Positions 50,777 to 58,762 of a stretch of 64,000 bases of DNA are shown one piece after another (the stretch's first letter is position 1; every line of letters starts with the position of its first letter). Where the stretch lies: NCBI RefSeq assembly GCF_039233145.1, contig NZ_CP136419.1, positions 83,501-147,500 on the forward strand. The letters run 5' to 3'. Under the pieces are notes generated by a model, which worked only from the letters and a program-made list of their open reading frames with translations, searched no databases and was not told the DNA's origin. Origin of the DNA: Moorella humiferrea. Its GTDB lineage: Bacteria > Bacillota > DSM-521 > Neomoorellales > Neomoorellaceae. A program made the position numbers and the translations under genes.

Positions 50777-52060
50777 TTAACCCAGAATTTCTTTCAGGTC
50801 CTGCTCCGGCGTGGTTACGGGTTTTAAGTTGTAGTTCTCCTGGAGGACTTTGAGCACATTGGGTGTTAAGAAAGCGGGTAAGGTGGGACCGATCCGGATG
50901 TTCTGCACTCCCAGGTGCAGCAGGGTGAGGAGGATGGCCACCGCTTTCTGCTCAAACCAGGATAGGACCAGGCTCAAGGGCAGCTCGTTGACGCTGCACT
51001 TGAAGGCATCGGCCAGGGCCAGGGCCACCTGGAGGGCGGAATAAGCGTTATTGCACTGTCCCATATCTATGAGGCGCGGAATGCCGTCGATGTCGCCCAA
51101 ATCCATGTGGTTGAAACGATACTTACCGCAGCCCAGGGTCAGGACCACACAATCCTTGGGCACCTTGGCCACAAACTCCGTGTAGTAGTTGCGGCCGGGT
51201 CTGGCGCCGTCGCAGCCGCCGACCAGGAAGAAGTGCCGGATTTTGCCGGCTTTTACGGCCTCAATCACCTGGCCGGCGATATTTAAAACGGCGGCGTGGT
51301 GGAAACCGGTGGTCAGTTCGCCGCCGGCCTTTTCCTCCAGGGGCGGCAGGGCCTTGGCCTTTTCAATTACCGGGGTGAAGTCGCGGTCCTTAATGTGGAC
51401 TACCCCCGGCAGTCCAGCGATACCGCAGGTAAACATCCGGTCCCGGTAAGATTCCTTGGGGATCAAGACGCAGTTGGTCGTTCCCAGGATGGCTCCCGGA
51501 AATTCCTCGAATTCCTTTTTCTGATTCTGCCAGGCCGAACCGTAGTTGCCTACCAGGTGGGGGAATTTTTTTAGCTCCGGGTAGGCGTGGGCCGGCAGCA
51601 TTTCACCATGGGTATAGACGTTAATCCCCGTACCTTCCGTCTGCCGTAAAAGTTCGTAGAGATCCAGAAGATCGTGACCGGTAACTAGGATGCCCGGTCC
51701 CTTTTTGGTACCGGTAGACACTTTGGTCGGGACCGGGGCGCCGAAGCGTTCCACATGGGCCTTGTCCAGCAGTTCCATTACTTTAAGGTTCATGGCCCCG
51801 ACTTTCAAGGCCGTTTCTATATGGCGATTAAGATCAAAGTCGACGTTGGTCAAGGTGGTAAAAAGGGCTTCGTGCATGAAGGCGTCTACTTCTTCGTCCC
51901 GGGCGCCGAGTTCCCGGGCGTGATAGGCATAGGCGGCGATTCCTTTTAAGCCGATGATAATGGTATCCTGCAGGCTGGCGATATCTTCGTTCTTACCGCA
52001 GACGCCTACCCGCGTGCAGCCGGTGCCGCCGGCGGTCTGCTCGCACTGGTAACAAAACAT
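50777..52060 (-). CDS. hcp: Hybrid-cluster protein / hydroxylamine reductase, short class III form
   Basis: 427 aa, about 110 shorter than the ~540-aa class I proteins. The N-terminus has C3-x2-C6-x8-C15-x5-C21 for the 4Fe cluster, and the region right after it is the shortened part, as in class III Hcp of hyperthermophiles. The hybrid-cluster ligands are seen in T-T-N-C, F-T-C-G-I, L-G-C-G-K-Y-R-F-N and Q-C-N-N-A-Y. It reduces hydroxylamine or nitric oxide under nitrosative stress. AAGGAGGAG ribosome site; CRP/FNR-type palindrome 69-84 bp upstream. Confidence 0.95.
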   Translation of the reverse strand: MFCYQCEQTAGGTGCTRVGVCGKNEDIASLQDTIIIGLKGIAAYAYHARELGARDEEVDAFMHEALFTTLTNVDFDLNRHIETALKVGAMNLKVMELLDKAHVERFGAPVPTKVSTGTKKGPGILVTGHDLLDLYELLRQTEGTGINVYTHGEMLPAHAYPELKKFPHLVGNYGSAWQNQKKEFEEFPGAILGTTNCVLIPKESYRDRMFTCGIAGLPGVVHIKDRDFTPVIEKAKALPPLEEKAGGELTTGFHHAAVLNIAGQVIEAVKAGKIRHFFLVGGCDGARPGRNYYTEFVAKVPKDCVVLTLGCGKYRFNHMDLGDIDGIPRLIDMGQCNNAYSALQVALALADAFKCSVNELPLSLVLSWFEQKAVAILLTLLHLGVQNIRIGPTLPAFLTPNVLKVLQENYNLKPVTTPEQDLKEILG

Positions 52061-52128
52061 GGTTTCTCCTCCTTACTTTAATTGATTTGCAATACACCTA
52101 TATCGTAAAGCAAAAGGCCTTGCCGGAC

Positions 52129-52144
52129 TGTGACTTAAATCACA
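52129..52144. promoter_or_regulatory. CRP/FNR-family operator upstream of hcp
   Basis: TGTGA-CTTAAA-TCACA, a perfect palindrome of the CRP/FNR class. It lies between divergent hcp and the HD-GYP gene, with its near edge 69 bp upstream of the hcp start. HcpR-type regulators of this family control hcp in other anaerobes. Confidence 0.65.
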
Positions 52145-52276
52145 TTCCGCAACTTTTAGTAAATAAATTTTTCCGGCCGTCGCGAGCTATCACAAACAGT
52201 AATAGGTTGCAGGAAATTTCCATAACGCGTCGAAAAAACACTATGGCATTAGTTGACAGAAAAACGGGGGAGAACC

Positions 52277-53191
52277 ATGGCGGACGGTTTTTCCCGGCAG
52301 GGGGCAGCCGAAAAGGTGATGCCGCCCATATTTGCCGGGCCCGTGGGGGAGATATACCAGGAAGCCCAGGCGGCCTTGAAGGATGTCTATCACCGCTGTC
52401 GTATGGGAAGCCATTTAGAGGTCAAAGACATCCAGGAGATTGTGGCCGACTATTTAAACCGCATGCAGGACAACCAGAACATGCTTTTGCAGATGGTTAT
52501 GTTAAAGGACCTTGATCCCTATTCCGTCCGCCACTCCCTGAACGTGACCGTCCTGGCCACCCTGTTGGGTTCCAAACTGGGCCTTTCTAGAAAAGAGCTG
52601 CAGCTTTTAGGCGTAGGGGCCATGCTCCACGACGTGGGTAAATTGGAAGTGCCGGCGGAAATCTTATTAAAACCGGGAAAACTAACGGCAGAGGAATTTG
52701 CCGTGATAAAGCGCCATCCCCAGGCCGGTTACGAGCGGCTGGACGGCGTGGTGATGGAAGAAGTCCGCCGCGTCGCCCGGGATCACCATGAACGCTGTAA
52801 CGGTAGCGGCTACCCCAGGGGTCTGCGCCGGGAAGAGATAAGCCTGGCGGCGCGCTGTGTGGCCATTGCCGACGTTTATGACGCCGTCACTACCGATCGC
52901 TGTTACCGCCCCCGTTACCTCCCCCATGAAGGAATGGAATTGTTAATGATGGAAAGCACGCTGGGCAACCTGGATCTTGATTTGGTACGTGTCTTCCTCC
53001 AGGCCATTGCCAGCTATCCGGTGGGAACCAGGGTGAAACTATCGACGGGAGAGACGGCCCTGGTAATAGCCCAGGAACCCGAGGTGCCCATGCGCCCGGT
53101 GGTCAAGGTGCTTAAGCCCCGGCGAAGTGCCGGGAAGATCATCCGTCTTTTGACGAACCCATCAGTCTTAATCGTCGAGGTCGACGCTTAG
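52277..53191 (+). CDS. HD-GYP domain protein, putative cyclic-di-GMP phosphodiesterase
   Basis: 304 aa. A helical N-terminus is followed by an HD-GYP domain with M-L-H118-D119-V-G-K, the H-H-E-R block and G-S-G-Y-P-R-G-L. The D-G-T-G-Y-P form is altered to N-G-S-G-Y-P, but metal-binding His/Asp residues appear intact. The C-terminal ~60 residues (G-T-R-V-K-L-S-T-G) form a small extra domain often found after HD-GYP. ATG 52277 has GGGGGAG upstream; the longer frame lacks one. No receiver or sensor domain is present. Confidence 0.88.
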   Translation: MADGFSRQGAAEKVMPPIFAGPVGEIYQEAQAALKDVYHRCRMGSHLEVKDIQEIVADYLNRMQDNQNMLLQMVMLKDLDPYSVRHSLNVTVLATLLGSKLGLSRKELQLLGVGAMLHDVGKLEVPAEILLKPGKLTAEEFAVIKRHPQAGYERLDGVVMEEVRRVARDHHERCNGSGYPRGLRREEISLAARCVAIADVYDAVTTDRCYRPRYLPHEGMELLMMESTLGNLDLDLVRVFLQAIASYPVGTRVKLSTGETALVIAQEPEVPMRPVVKVLKPRRSAGKIIRLLTNPSVLIVEVDA

Positions 53192-53222
53192 CTTTTATTA
53201 AAATTTTAAGGTGGTGGAAAGG

Positions 53223-53739
53223 ATGGGGGAAGGGGAAAAGGGCCCTGTCACAGCCTATTTGGGATTGGGCTCTAATCTGGGCGACCGGGAAGGCCACCTG
53301 CTGCAGGCCCTATCCCTTCTGGCTGCTGTCGAGGGAATAAAGGTTGAAGGCCTATCATCCTGGTATGAAACTTCCCCGGTGGGCAAAACGGAACAGGGGT
53401 GGTTTCTTTAACGGCGTGGTCCAGATAAAAACTACTCTTTCCCCGCGGGCGTTGCTGGACGTGGTCCTGGGGATTGAGGAACGAATAGGGAGGGTGAGGC
53501 GGGAACGCTGGGGTCCACGCAATATCGACATTGACATCCTGATTTATGATAGTTTGATCGTTGACGAGCCGGACCTCAAGATCCCCCATCCCCGGCTTAT
53601 AGAACGGGCCTTTACCCTCATTCCTTTAGCGGAAATCGCTCCGGAATTGGTTTTACCCAACGGCCGCCGCGCCGCCGAGGCTGCCCGGGGGCCTTTTGAC
53701 GGGCAGGTAGTATTGCCATACCGGGAGGCCCGGTGCTAA
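53223..53739 (+). pseudogene. folK: folK (hydroxymethyldihydropterin pyrophosphokinase) interrupted by a frameshift
   Basis: The first frame encodes Y-L-G-L-G-S-N-L-G-D-R and S-W-Y-E-T-S-P-V-G, then stops at 53409-53411. The expected continuation, F-N-G-V-V-Q-I-K-T, then R-W-G-P-R-N-I-D-I-D-I-L and I-P-H-P-R, is in another frame to 53739. One extra T in TTTCTTTAAC (53403-53412) explains it: removing it restores W-F-L-N-G-V-V. All folK motifs are otherwise present. It may be a sequencing error, a true lesion or programmed slippage. Folate is needed for acetogenesis, so a real loss would be surprising unless another copy exists. Confidence 0.85.
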
Positions 53740-53832
53740 AATAGCTGTAGGCGCTACCTTAAAAAAGGAGTGCACTTTAAACTTTAATTTTTAGCAAACT
53801 AAAGTAGAAGAAAACCGCTTGGATCCCTTTAA

Positions 53833-53886
53833 GACCGAGACGGGTGATGGGAAGAAGGAGCTTCCGGCAGCCGGTCGGAAGTTTTT
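53833..53886 (+). promoter_or_regulatory. Probable transcription attenuator before panG-panC-panD
   Basis: Terminator: CTTCCG / CGGAAG (53861-53866 with 53876-53881) plus TTTTT (53882-53886). Competing fold: GGAAG (53850-53854) with CTTCC (53861-53865) and GACCG (53833-53837) with CGGTC (53872-53876), which would use up both terminator arms. Two mutually exclusive structures suggest regulation, though a simple terminator after folK is the alternative. Confidence 0.5.
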
Positions 53887-53915
53887 CATTTTTGGGGATT
53901 TAGGGAGGCCTGGCA

Positions 53916-54833
53916 ATGTTACGGGTAGGTATAGTCGGCACCGGAGCCGTCGGTACGGGAATGGGGATATTACTGCGTCAACGCGGCTACGACATAATAG
54001 GCGTGGCCAGCCGTACCCCTGCTTCGGCCCGACGGGCGGCGGCGCGGCTTAACTGCCCTGTATTTGAACGTCCTGAAGAATTGGCGCGGCAGGCTGAGGT
54101 GGTTTTCATCACCACAAATGATCAGGCCATTGGCCCGGTAACAGAAGCCATTGCCGCCCATGGCGGCTTCCACCCCGGGCAAACGGTAATCCATATGAGC
54201 GGTTCCCTGTCGTCCGGCATCCTGGAACCCGCCCGGTGGGCGGGGGCTTTAGCTTTAAGCCTCCATCCCCTGCAATCATGCGCCGATGCCGAGCGGGCGG
54301 TGGTCAATCTGCCAGGTTCAGTATTCAGCCTGGAAGGCGATGAACAGGCCCTGCCATTGGGGAAACGCCTGGTGGCCGATCTGGGGGGCGAGTATTTCGT
54401 TATCAGCTCCGCGGCCAAACCCCTTTACCATGCCGCCGCCTGCGTCGCTTCCAATTATTTGGTAAGCCTCATCGATTTAAGCCGTCGCCTTATGCAGGCC
54501 GCAGGCGTGGAACCGGCATTGGCGGGGCGGGCACTTATGCCTTTAATTAAAGGAACTTTGGATAACATAGAAGCGGTGGGAATTCCCCAGGCCCTGACCG
54601 GGCCCATAGCCAGGGGCGACCTGGATACCATCCGGGATCATTTAAAAGCCATGGGAAATGTGCCGGCAGAAGTGGACGAGCTCTACTGCGCCTTGGGACG
54701 CTACACTGCCGGCCTGGCTGTCCGCAAAGGAACTATTGACGCCTGCGTTCGTGACCATTTGTACCGTATGCTGACAAAGGGACCAGAGGAGACCTATAAC
54801 CTAGAAGGGGATGGGGAAAAATGGAGGTATTGA
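53916..54833 (+). CDS. panG: Rossmann/DUF2520 protein, probable ketopantoate reductase PanG
   Basis: 305 aa. Rossmann domain G-I-V-G-T-G-A-V-G-T, then the DUF2520 C-terminal helical domain with K-P-L-Y-H-A-A-A-C-V-A-S-N-Y-L and Q-A-L-T-G-P-I-A-R-G-D. PanG of Francisella is a DUF2520-type ketopantoate reductase replacing PanE; adjacency to panC and panD, overlapping panC by 13 bp, supports the same role here. Enzyme activity is inference. The leader contains a probable attenuator. Confidence 0.75.
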   Translation: MLRVGIVGTGAVGTGMGILLRQRGYDIIGVASRTPASARRAAARLNCPVFERPEELARQAEVVFITTNDQAIGPVTEAIAAHGGFHPGQTVIHMSGSLSSGILEPARWAGALALSLHPLQSCADAERAVVNLPGSVFSLEGDEQALPLGKRLVADLGGEYFVISSAAKPLYHAAACVASNYLVSLIDLSRRLMQAAGVEPALAGRALMPLIKGTLDNIEAVGIPQALTGPIARGDLDTIRDHLKAMGNVPAEVDELYCALGRYTAGLAVRKGTIDACVRDHLYRMLTKGPEETYNLEGDGEKWRY

Positions 54834-55696
54834 CGACGATTGCTGCCGTCCGCGAGTTTGTTGCAGGCGCCAGGAAACGGGGGCAGAGCATCGGGCTTGT
54901 CCCCACCATGGGATACCTTCATGAAGGCCATTTAACGCTGGCCAGAACGGCCAGGGAGCAGAATGACGTCGTTATTATGAGCATTTTTGTCAACCCGACC
55001 CAGTTTGGACCTGGGGAAGACCTGGAACGTTATCCAAGGGATCTAGAAAGGGACAAAAGGTTGGCCGCTGCAGCGGGGGTTGATGCCATTTTTGCTCCTT
55101 CTGTGGAAGAAATGTATCCTTCCGGATATGCCACCTACGTTCAGGTTGAAGGGCTATCGGATGTTCTCTGTGGCGCTTCACGGCCGGGCCACTTTAGGGG
55201 GGTGGCCACGGTGGTGAGCAAGCTGTTTAATATCGTCCAACCCGATCGGGCATACTTCGGCCTTAAAGATTATCAGCAGGCCGTAATAATTAAACGGTTG
55301 GTCAGGGATCTGAATTTCCCGGTAGAAATAATCACCGTCCCCACCGTGAGGGAGCAGGACGGCCTGGCCATGAGTTCCCGGAATAAGTATTTAAGCCCTG
55401 AGGAACGCCGGTCGGCCCTTTCTTTATACCGGGCGCTGCAACTCGGCACCAGGCTTATCGTCGAGGGTGAACGTAACGCCGCGGTGGTGCGGGAAGCCAT
55501 GACCCGTGAAATTTTATCTTACCCGGATACACGTATAGACTACGTGGCGGTAAATGATGCCGCTACCCTGGAACCGTTAGATGCGATCAGGGGCAGGGTC
55601 CTCCTGGCCGTAGCCGTTTGGGTGGGAGGTACCCGTCTCATCGACAATATGATTGTGGAGGTTAAGGACGATGTGGCGCACCATGATGAAAAGTAA
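54821..55696 (+). CDS. panC: Pantothenate synthetase
   Basis: 291 aa. [12 protein letters not shown] near the N-terminus, [17 protein letters not shown] and the A-M-S-S-R-N-K-Y-L loop. It joins pantoate and beta-alanine with ATP. The start overlaps panG; panD overlaps its end, so all three are coupled. Confidence 0.97.
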   Translation: MEVLTTIAAVREFVAGARKRGQSIGLVPTMGYLHEGHLTLARTAREQNDVVIMSIFVNPTQFGPGEDLERYPRDLERDKRLAAAAGVDAIFAPSVEEMYPSGYATYVQVEGLSDVLCGASRPGHFRGVATVVSKLFNIVQPDRAYFGLKDYQQAVIIKRLVRDLNFPVEIITVPTVREQDGLAMSSRNKYLSPEERRSALSLYRALQLGTRLIVEGERNAAVVREAMTREILSYPDTRIDYVAVNDAATLEPLDAIRGRVLLAVAVWVGGTRLIDNMIVEVKDDVAHHDEK

Positions 55697-56057
55697 GCTC
55701 CACCGGGCCACTGTCACGGCTGCCGACTTGAATTACATCGGTAGCATCACCATTGACAGCCGGTTGATGGAGGCGGCCGATATTTTACCCAATGAAAAGG
55801 TCCAGGTGGTCAACAACAATAACGGCGCCCGCTTGGAAACCTACGCCATCCCCGGACCGCCAGGGAGCGGGGTTATTTGCGCCAACGGGGCCGCCGCCCG
55901 GCTGGTGCAGCCGGGGGATATCGTGATTATCATTTCCTACGGCATCTATACCGAAGAAGAAGCCCGGAACCTGAAACCGCGGGTGATTTTTTTGGACAAG
56001 GGCAATCGTGTTGTTGAAGTTAAAGAAGGAGAAAAACCTTTAGAGGTATGGGTCTAA
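55671..56057 (+). CDS. panD: Aspartate 1-decarboxylase
   Basis: 128 aa. Pro-enzyme that self-cleaves at G24-S25 (Y-I-G-S-I-T-I-D) to make the pyruvoyl cofactor, then forms beta-alanine from aspartate. The N-terminus M-W-R-T-M-M-K-S-K is standard, so ATG 55671 with AAGGA upstream is chosen over the longer frame. It overlaps panC by 26 bp. Confidence 0.96.
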   Translation: MWRTMMKSKLHRATVTAADLNYIGSITIDSRLMEAADILPNEKVQVVNNNNGARLETYAIPGPPGSGVICANGAAARLVQPGDIVIIISYGIYTEEEARNLKPRVIFLDKGNRVVEVKEGEKPLEVWV

Positions 56058-56089
56058 AGATATATGTAAACTAATATGGTGATCTAAAG

Positions 56090-56118
56090 TTGACAACCAT
56101 AAAAAGGAATTGTAAAAT
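56090..56118 (+). promoter_or_regulatory. birA promoter, likely giving a leaderless mRNA
   Basis: TTGACA (56090-56095), 17 bp, TAAAAT (56113-56118). The start codon of birA is at 56125, 6 nt after the -10, where transcription should begin. Confidence 0.7.
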
Positions 56119-56124
56119 AAAAGC

Positions 56125-57114
56125 ATGGGTATGGAAGGTTCTAAGCATCAGGTCCTCGATTATTTACGCCGCCACCGCGGGGAATATATCTCCGGGGAAG
56201 AGCTGAGCAGGCAGCTGGCAATAACCAGGACGGCGGTATGGAAGCATATCCAGGCCCTGCGGCGGGAAGGATACCGGATCGACGCCCAAACCCGGCGCGG
56301 TTATTGCCTGCTGGGCACGCCCGATTGTTTGTACCCCGAAGAGGTGGCGGTGGGGCTTAAGACCTCATGGTTGGGCCGGCAGCTTTATTATTACGACGAG
56401 GTGGGTTCTACCAACCAGGTGGCCAAGGAACTGGCCGACAACGGGGCGCCGGAGGGGACGGTAGTCGTAGCCGAGGCCCAGTCGGGCGGCCGCGGCAGGC
56501 GGGGACGGCTGTGGCTGTCGCCTCCCCAAAAAGGCATCTGGTTTTCCCTTATCTTCCGCCCCCGGGTAGCGCCGACCCAGGCGTCCCAGCTGACTTTATT
56601 GGCCGCGGTGGCGGTAGCTGCGGCAGTCCGTAAATATACCGGCCTCCCGCCGGGCATAAAGTGGCCCAATGATATTTTGCTCGGCGGCAGGAAGGTGTGC
56701 GGTATCCTGACGGAAATTAAGGCCGAAATGGATGCCGTGGAATATATCGTTCAGGGCATCGGCTTAAATGTCAATGCCGAAGCTGACGATTTTACCCCCG
56801 ACGTCAGGCCGTACGCCACTTCCCTGTTTTTAGAGCTGGGGCGACGGGTGGCGCGTTTACCATTGTTTCAAGAGATGCTCTACCAGCTGGAAAAATGGTA
56901 CGAGCGCTGGCAGGAAGAGGGTTTTGAACCGGTGCGCAGGGCCTGGAAAGAAGCCAGCGTCACCCTGGGCCGGGAAGTGGCCGTTAACTCCTGGCGGGAA
57001 GTAACCACGGGAGTGGCCGTGGATATCGACGCCGAAGGCGCCTTGAAGGTGAGAACAGCAGGGGGCGAGGTTCGGCGTTTTACCTCGGGGGAGGTGACTT
57101 TGCGGCCGGTTTAG
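56125..57114 (+). CDS. birA: Biotin protein ligase / biotin operon repressor BirA
   Basis: 329 aa. N-terminal winged HTH (residues 1-65, E-E-L-S-R-Q-L-A-I-T-R-T-A-V-W-K-H-I), catalytic domain with G-S-T-N, G-R-G-R-R-G-R and K-W-P-N-D-I-L, and the C-terminal SH3-like part. It biotinylates carboxylases and represses biotin genes. No Shine-Dalgarno precedes ATG 56125 (ATG 56131 is also possible). A BirA site lies just before bioY. Confidence 0.96.
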   Translation: MGMEGSKHQVLDYLRRHRGEYISGEELSRQLAITRTAVWKHIQALRREGYRIDAQTRRGYCLLGTPDCLYPEEVAVGLKTSWLGRQLYYYDEVGSTNQVAKELADNGAPEGTVVVAEAQSGGRGRRGRLWLSPPQKGIWFSLIFRPRVAPTQASQLTLLAAVAVAAAVRKYTGLPPGIKWPNDILLGGRKVCGILTEIKAEMDAVEYIVQGIGLNVNAEADDFTPDVRPYATSLFLELGRRVARLPLFQEMLYQLEKWYERWQEEGFEPVRRAWKEASVTLGREVAVNSWREVTTGVAVDIDAEGALKVRTAGGEVRRFTSGEVTLRPV

Positions 57115-57155
57115 ACTTGTAGGCTGGGTTTAATTTTACTTTATTTATAGTTTAA

Positions 57156-57189
57156 TAGTTAACTTAATTAAATAATAGAGGTTAACAAA
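57156..57189. promoter_or_regulatory. BirA operator of bioY
   Basis: GTTAAC (57158-57163) and GTTAAC (57181-57186) in an AT-rich stretch; the right arm is GGTTAACAA, matching the inverted BirA site TTGTTAACC-N15-GGTTAACAA. The left arm is degenerate outside the core. Confidence 0.7.
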
Positions 57190-57211
57190 TAAGAAAGGAG
57201 AAACCGTAACT

Positions 57212-57760
57212 GTGAAAGCTAAAGATATGGCCCTGGTAGCCCTTTTTGCCGCCCTGATAGCCGTCCTGGCCCAGGTAGCTGTCCCCCTGCCCTTTTCACC
57301 AGTACCCATTACCGGCCAGGTCCTGGGAGTATTCCTGGCCGGTGCCATCCTGGGTAAAAATAGAGGCACCCTGGCTATAATTGTTTACTTACTCCTGGGG
57401 GCCATTGGCTTGCCTGTCTTTGCCCGCGGCGGATCCGGCCTGGCGGCCTTTGCCAGGCCGTCGGGGGGATACCTCTGGGGTTTTGCCCTGGGAGTCTACG
57501 TCATGGGCCTGGTCCTGGAAAGGGGTAAAGGGGAACCGGGTTACGGCCGCCTGGCTGTCGGCATGCTTACCTGCCTGGTAGTAATCTACGTTCTGGGTAC
57601 TATACAGTTAATGTATCTTCTGCATCTTAATCTGGTCAAAGGTCTTCTCCTGGGGGTTCTACCCTACATCCCCCTGGACTTGGCCAAACTGGTCCTGGCG
57701 GCAGCCATCAGCCTCCAGGTCCGGCGGGCGCTGCAGCAGGCAGGGTACCTTGGTCCTTAA
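57212..57760 (+). CDS. bioY: Biotin transporter BioY
   Basis: 182 aa with six membrane helices. ECF S-component for biotin: M-A-L-V-A-L-F-A-A-L, P-F-S-P-V-P-I-T-G-Q and A-F-A-R-P-S-G-G-Y-L-W-G. GTG start with GAAAGGAG upstream. Controlled by the adjacent birA product through the operator in its promoter region; no biotin synthesis genes are here. Confidence 0.96.
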   Translation: MKAKDMALVALFAALIAVLAQVAVPLPFSPVPITGQVLGVFLAGAILGKNRGTLAIIVYLLLGAIGLPVFARGGSGLAAFARPSGGYLWGFALGVYVMGLVLERGKGEPGYGRLAVGMLTCLVVIYVLGTIQLMYLLHLNLVKGLLLGVLPYIPLDLAKLVLAAAISLQVRRALQQAGYLGP

Positions 57761-57899
57761 ATATTTGGGCCTGGCGCCAGGTGCCGCCCTGACCTGGGCC
57801 GCATCGCGGGAGTTTGTCGGGCAGAAAGTAGATGCCCTGGCGGCTGGGCACCTCTGTGCCGGTTGTACGTGGATGGCCGGTGGTTATTGCCGCTGGTAA
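57750..57899 (+). CDS. Small cysteine-containing ORF after bioY
   Basis: 49 aa from TTG 57750, overlapping the bioY end by 11 bp, to TAA 57899. It ends with C-A-G-C-T-W, then G-G-Y-C-R-W: three cysteines in the last 14 residues. Codon use looks like that of neighbouring genes, but the ribosome site (GGCAGGG) is weak. It is directly followed by a terminator, as a last gene would be. No recognised family. Confidence 0.45.
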   Translation: MVLKYLGLAPGAALTWAASREFVGQKVDALAAGHLCAGCTWMAGGYCRW

Positions 57900-57901
57900 C
57901 T

Positions 57902-57927
57902 ACCCCCTTAACGGGGGTTATTTTTTT
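57902..57927 (+). terminator. Terminator after bioY and the small ORF
   Basis: ACCCCC / GGGGGT (57902-57907 with 57913-57918), 5-nt loop, then TATTTTTTT. Confidence 0.8.
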
Positions 57928-57997
57928 ACGGCAGGAAAGAGGATAAAGCCGGGTACTGTGGAATAATTGAAGTTGAAAGGAACGGAGGGATGCAGGC

Positions 57998-58762
57998 GTG
58001 TTAATGGTCATAGATGTCGGCAATACTAACATCGTTATCGGCCTCTATAAAGAAAAGAAACTGCAATGCCACTGGCGCCTGGCCAGCGACCGGCAGAAGA
58101 CGGCCGATGAATACGGCCTGATTTTACGTCAACTGGCCCACTACCAGGGGCTGGGCCTGGAGACCATCAAAGCCGTGGCCATGGCTTCCGTGGTGCCGAC
58201 TATAACCCAGACTTTGACCATGATGTTAAAGGAACAGTTCAACTGCCAGCTGCTGGTTGTCGGCCCCGGGGTAAAAACAGGGATGCCCATTCGCTTTGAC
58301 AACCCCAGGGAGGTAGGCGCCGATCGGATCGTCAACGGCGTGGCCGTCTATGAACTCTACGGCGGCCCGGCCATTGTCGTGGACTTTGGCACCGCCACCA
58401 CCTTTGACGCAATATCGGCGGAAGGGGAGTACGTGGGAGGGGCCATCGCCCCCGGCATTGGTATCGCCACCGACGCCCTTTTTGCCCGGGCGGCCAAACT
58501 GCCCCGCGTAGAACTCATCAGACCGCCACGGGTAATCGGTAAAAACACCGTAGCCTGCATGCAGGCGGGCATTATGTACGGTTTTATCGGGCAGGTCGAA
58601 GGCATTGTCAACCGCATGAAGGCCGAGCTGGGGGGGAAGGCCCTGGTGGTCGCCACCGGAGGCTTGGCCGGGCTTATAGCCCACGAAGCCCAATGTATCG
58701 ATAAGGTTGACCCGCTGTTGACCCTGGAGGGTTTGCGGATCGTCTATGAGCGCAACAGTTAA
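57998..58762 (+). CDS. coaX: Type III pantothenate kinase
   Basis: 254 aa. ASKHA fold with I-D-V-G-N-T-N-I at the N-terminus, V-G-A-D-R-I-V-N and V-D-F-G-T-A-T-T-F-D. First step of CoA synthesis; not feedback-inhibited by CoA. GTG start. Overlaps dusB by 17 bp. Confidence 0.96.
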   Translation: MLMVIDVGNTNIVIGLYKEKKLQCHWRLASDRQKTADEYGLILRQLAHYQGLGLETIKAVAMASVVPTITQTLTMMLKEQFNCQLLVVGPGVKTGMPIRFDNPREVGADRIVNGVAVYELYGGPAIVVDFGTATTFDAISAEGEYVGGAIAPGIGIATDALFARAAKLPRVELIRPPRVIGKNTVACMQAGIMYGFIGQVEGIVNRMKAELGGKALVVATGGLAGLIAHEAQCIDKVDPLLTLEGLRIVYERNS

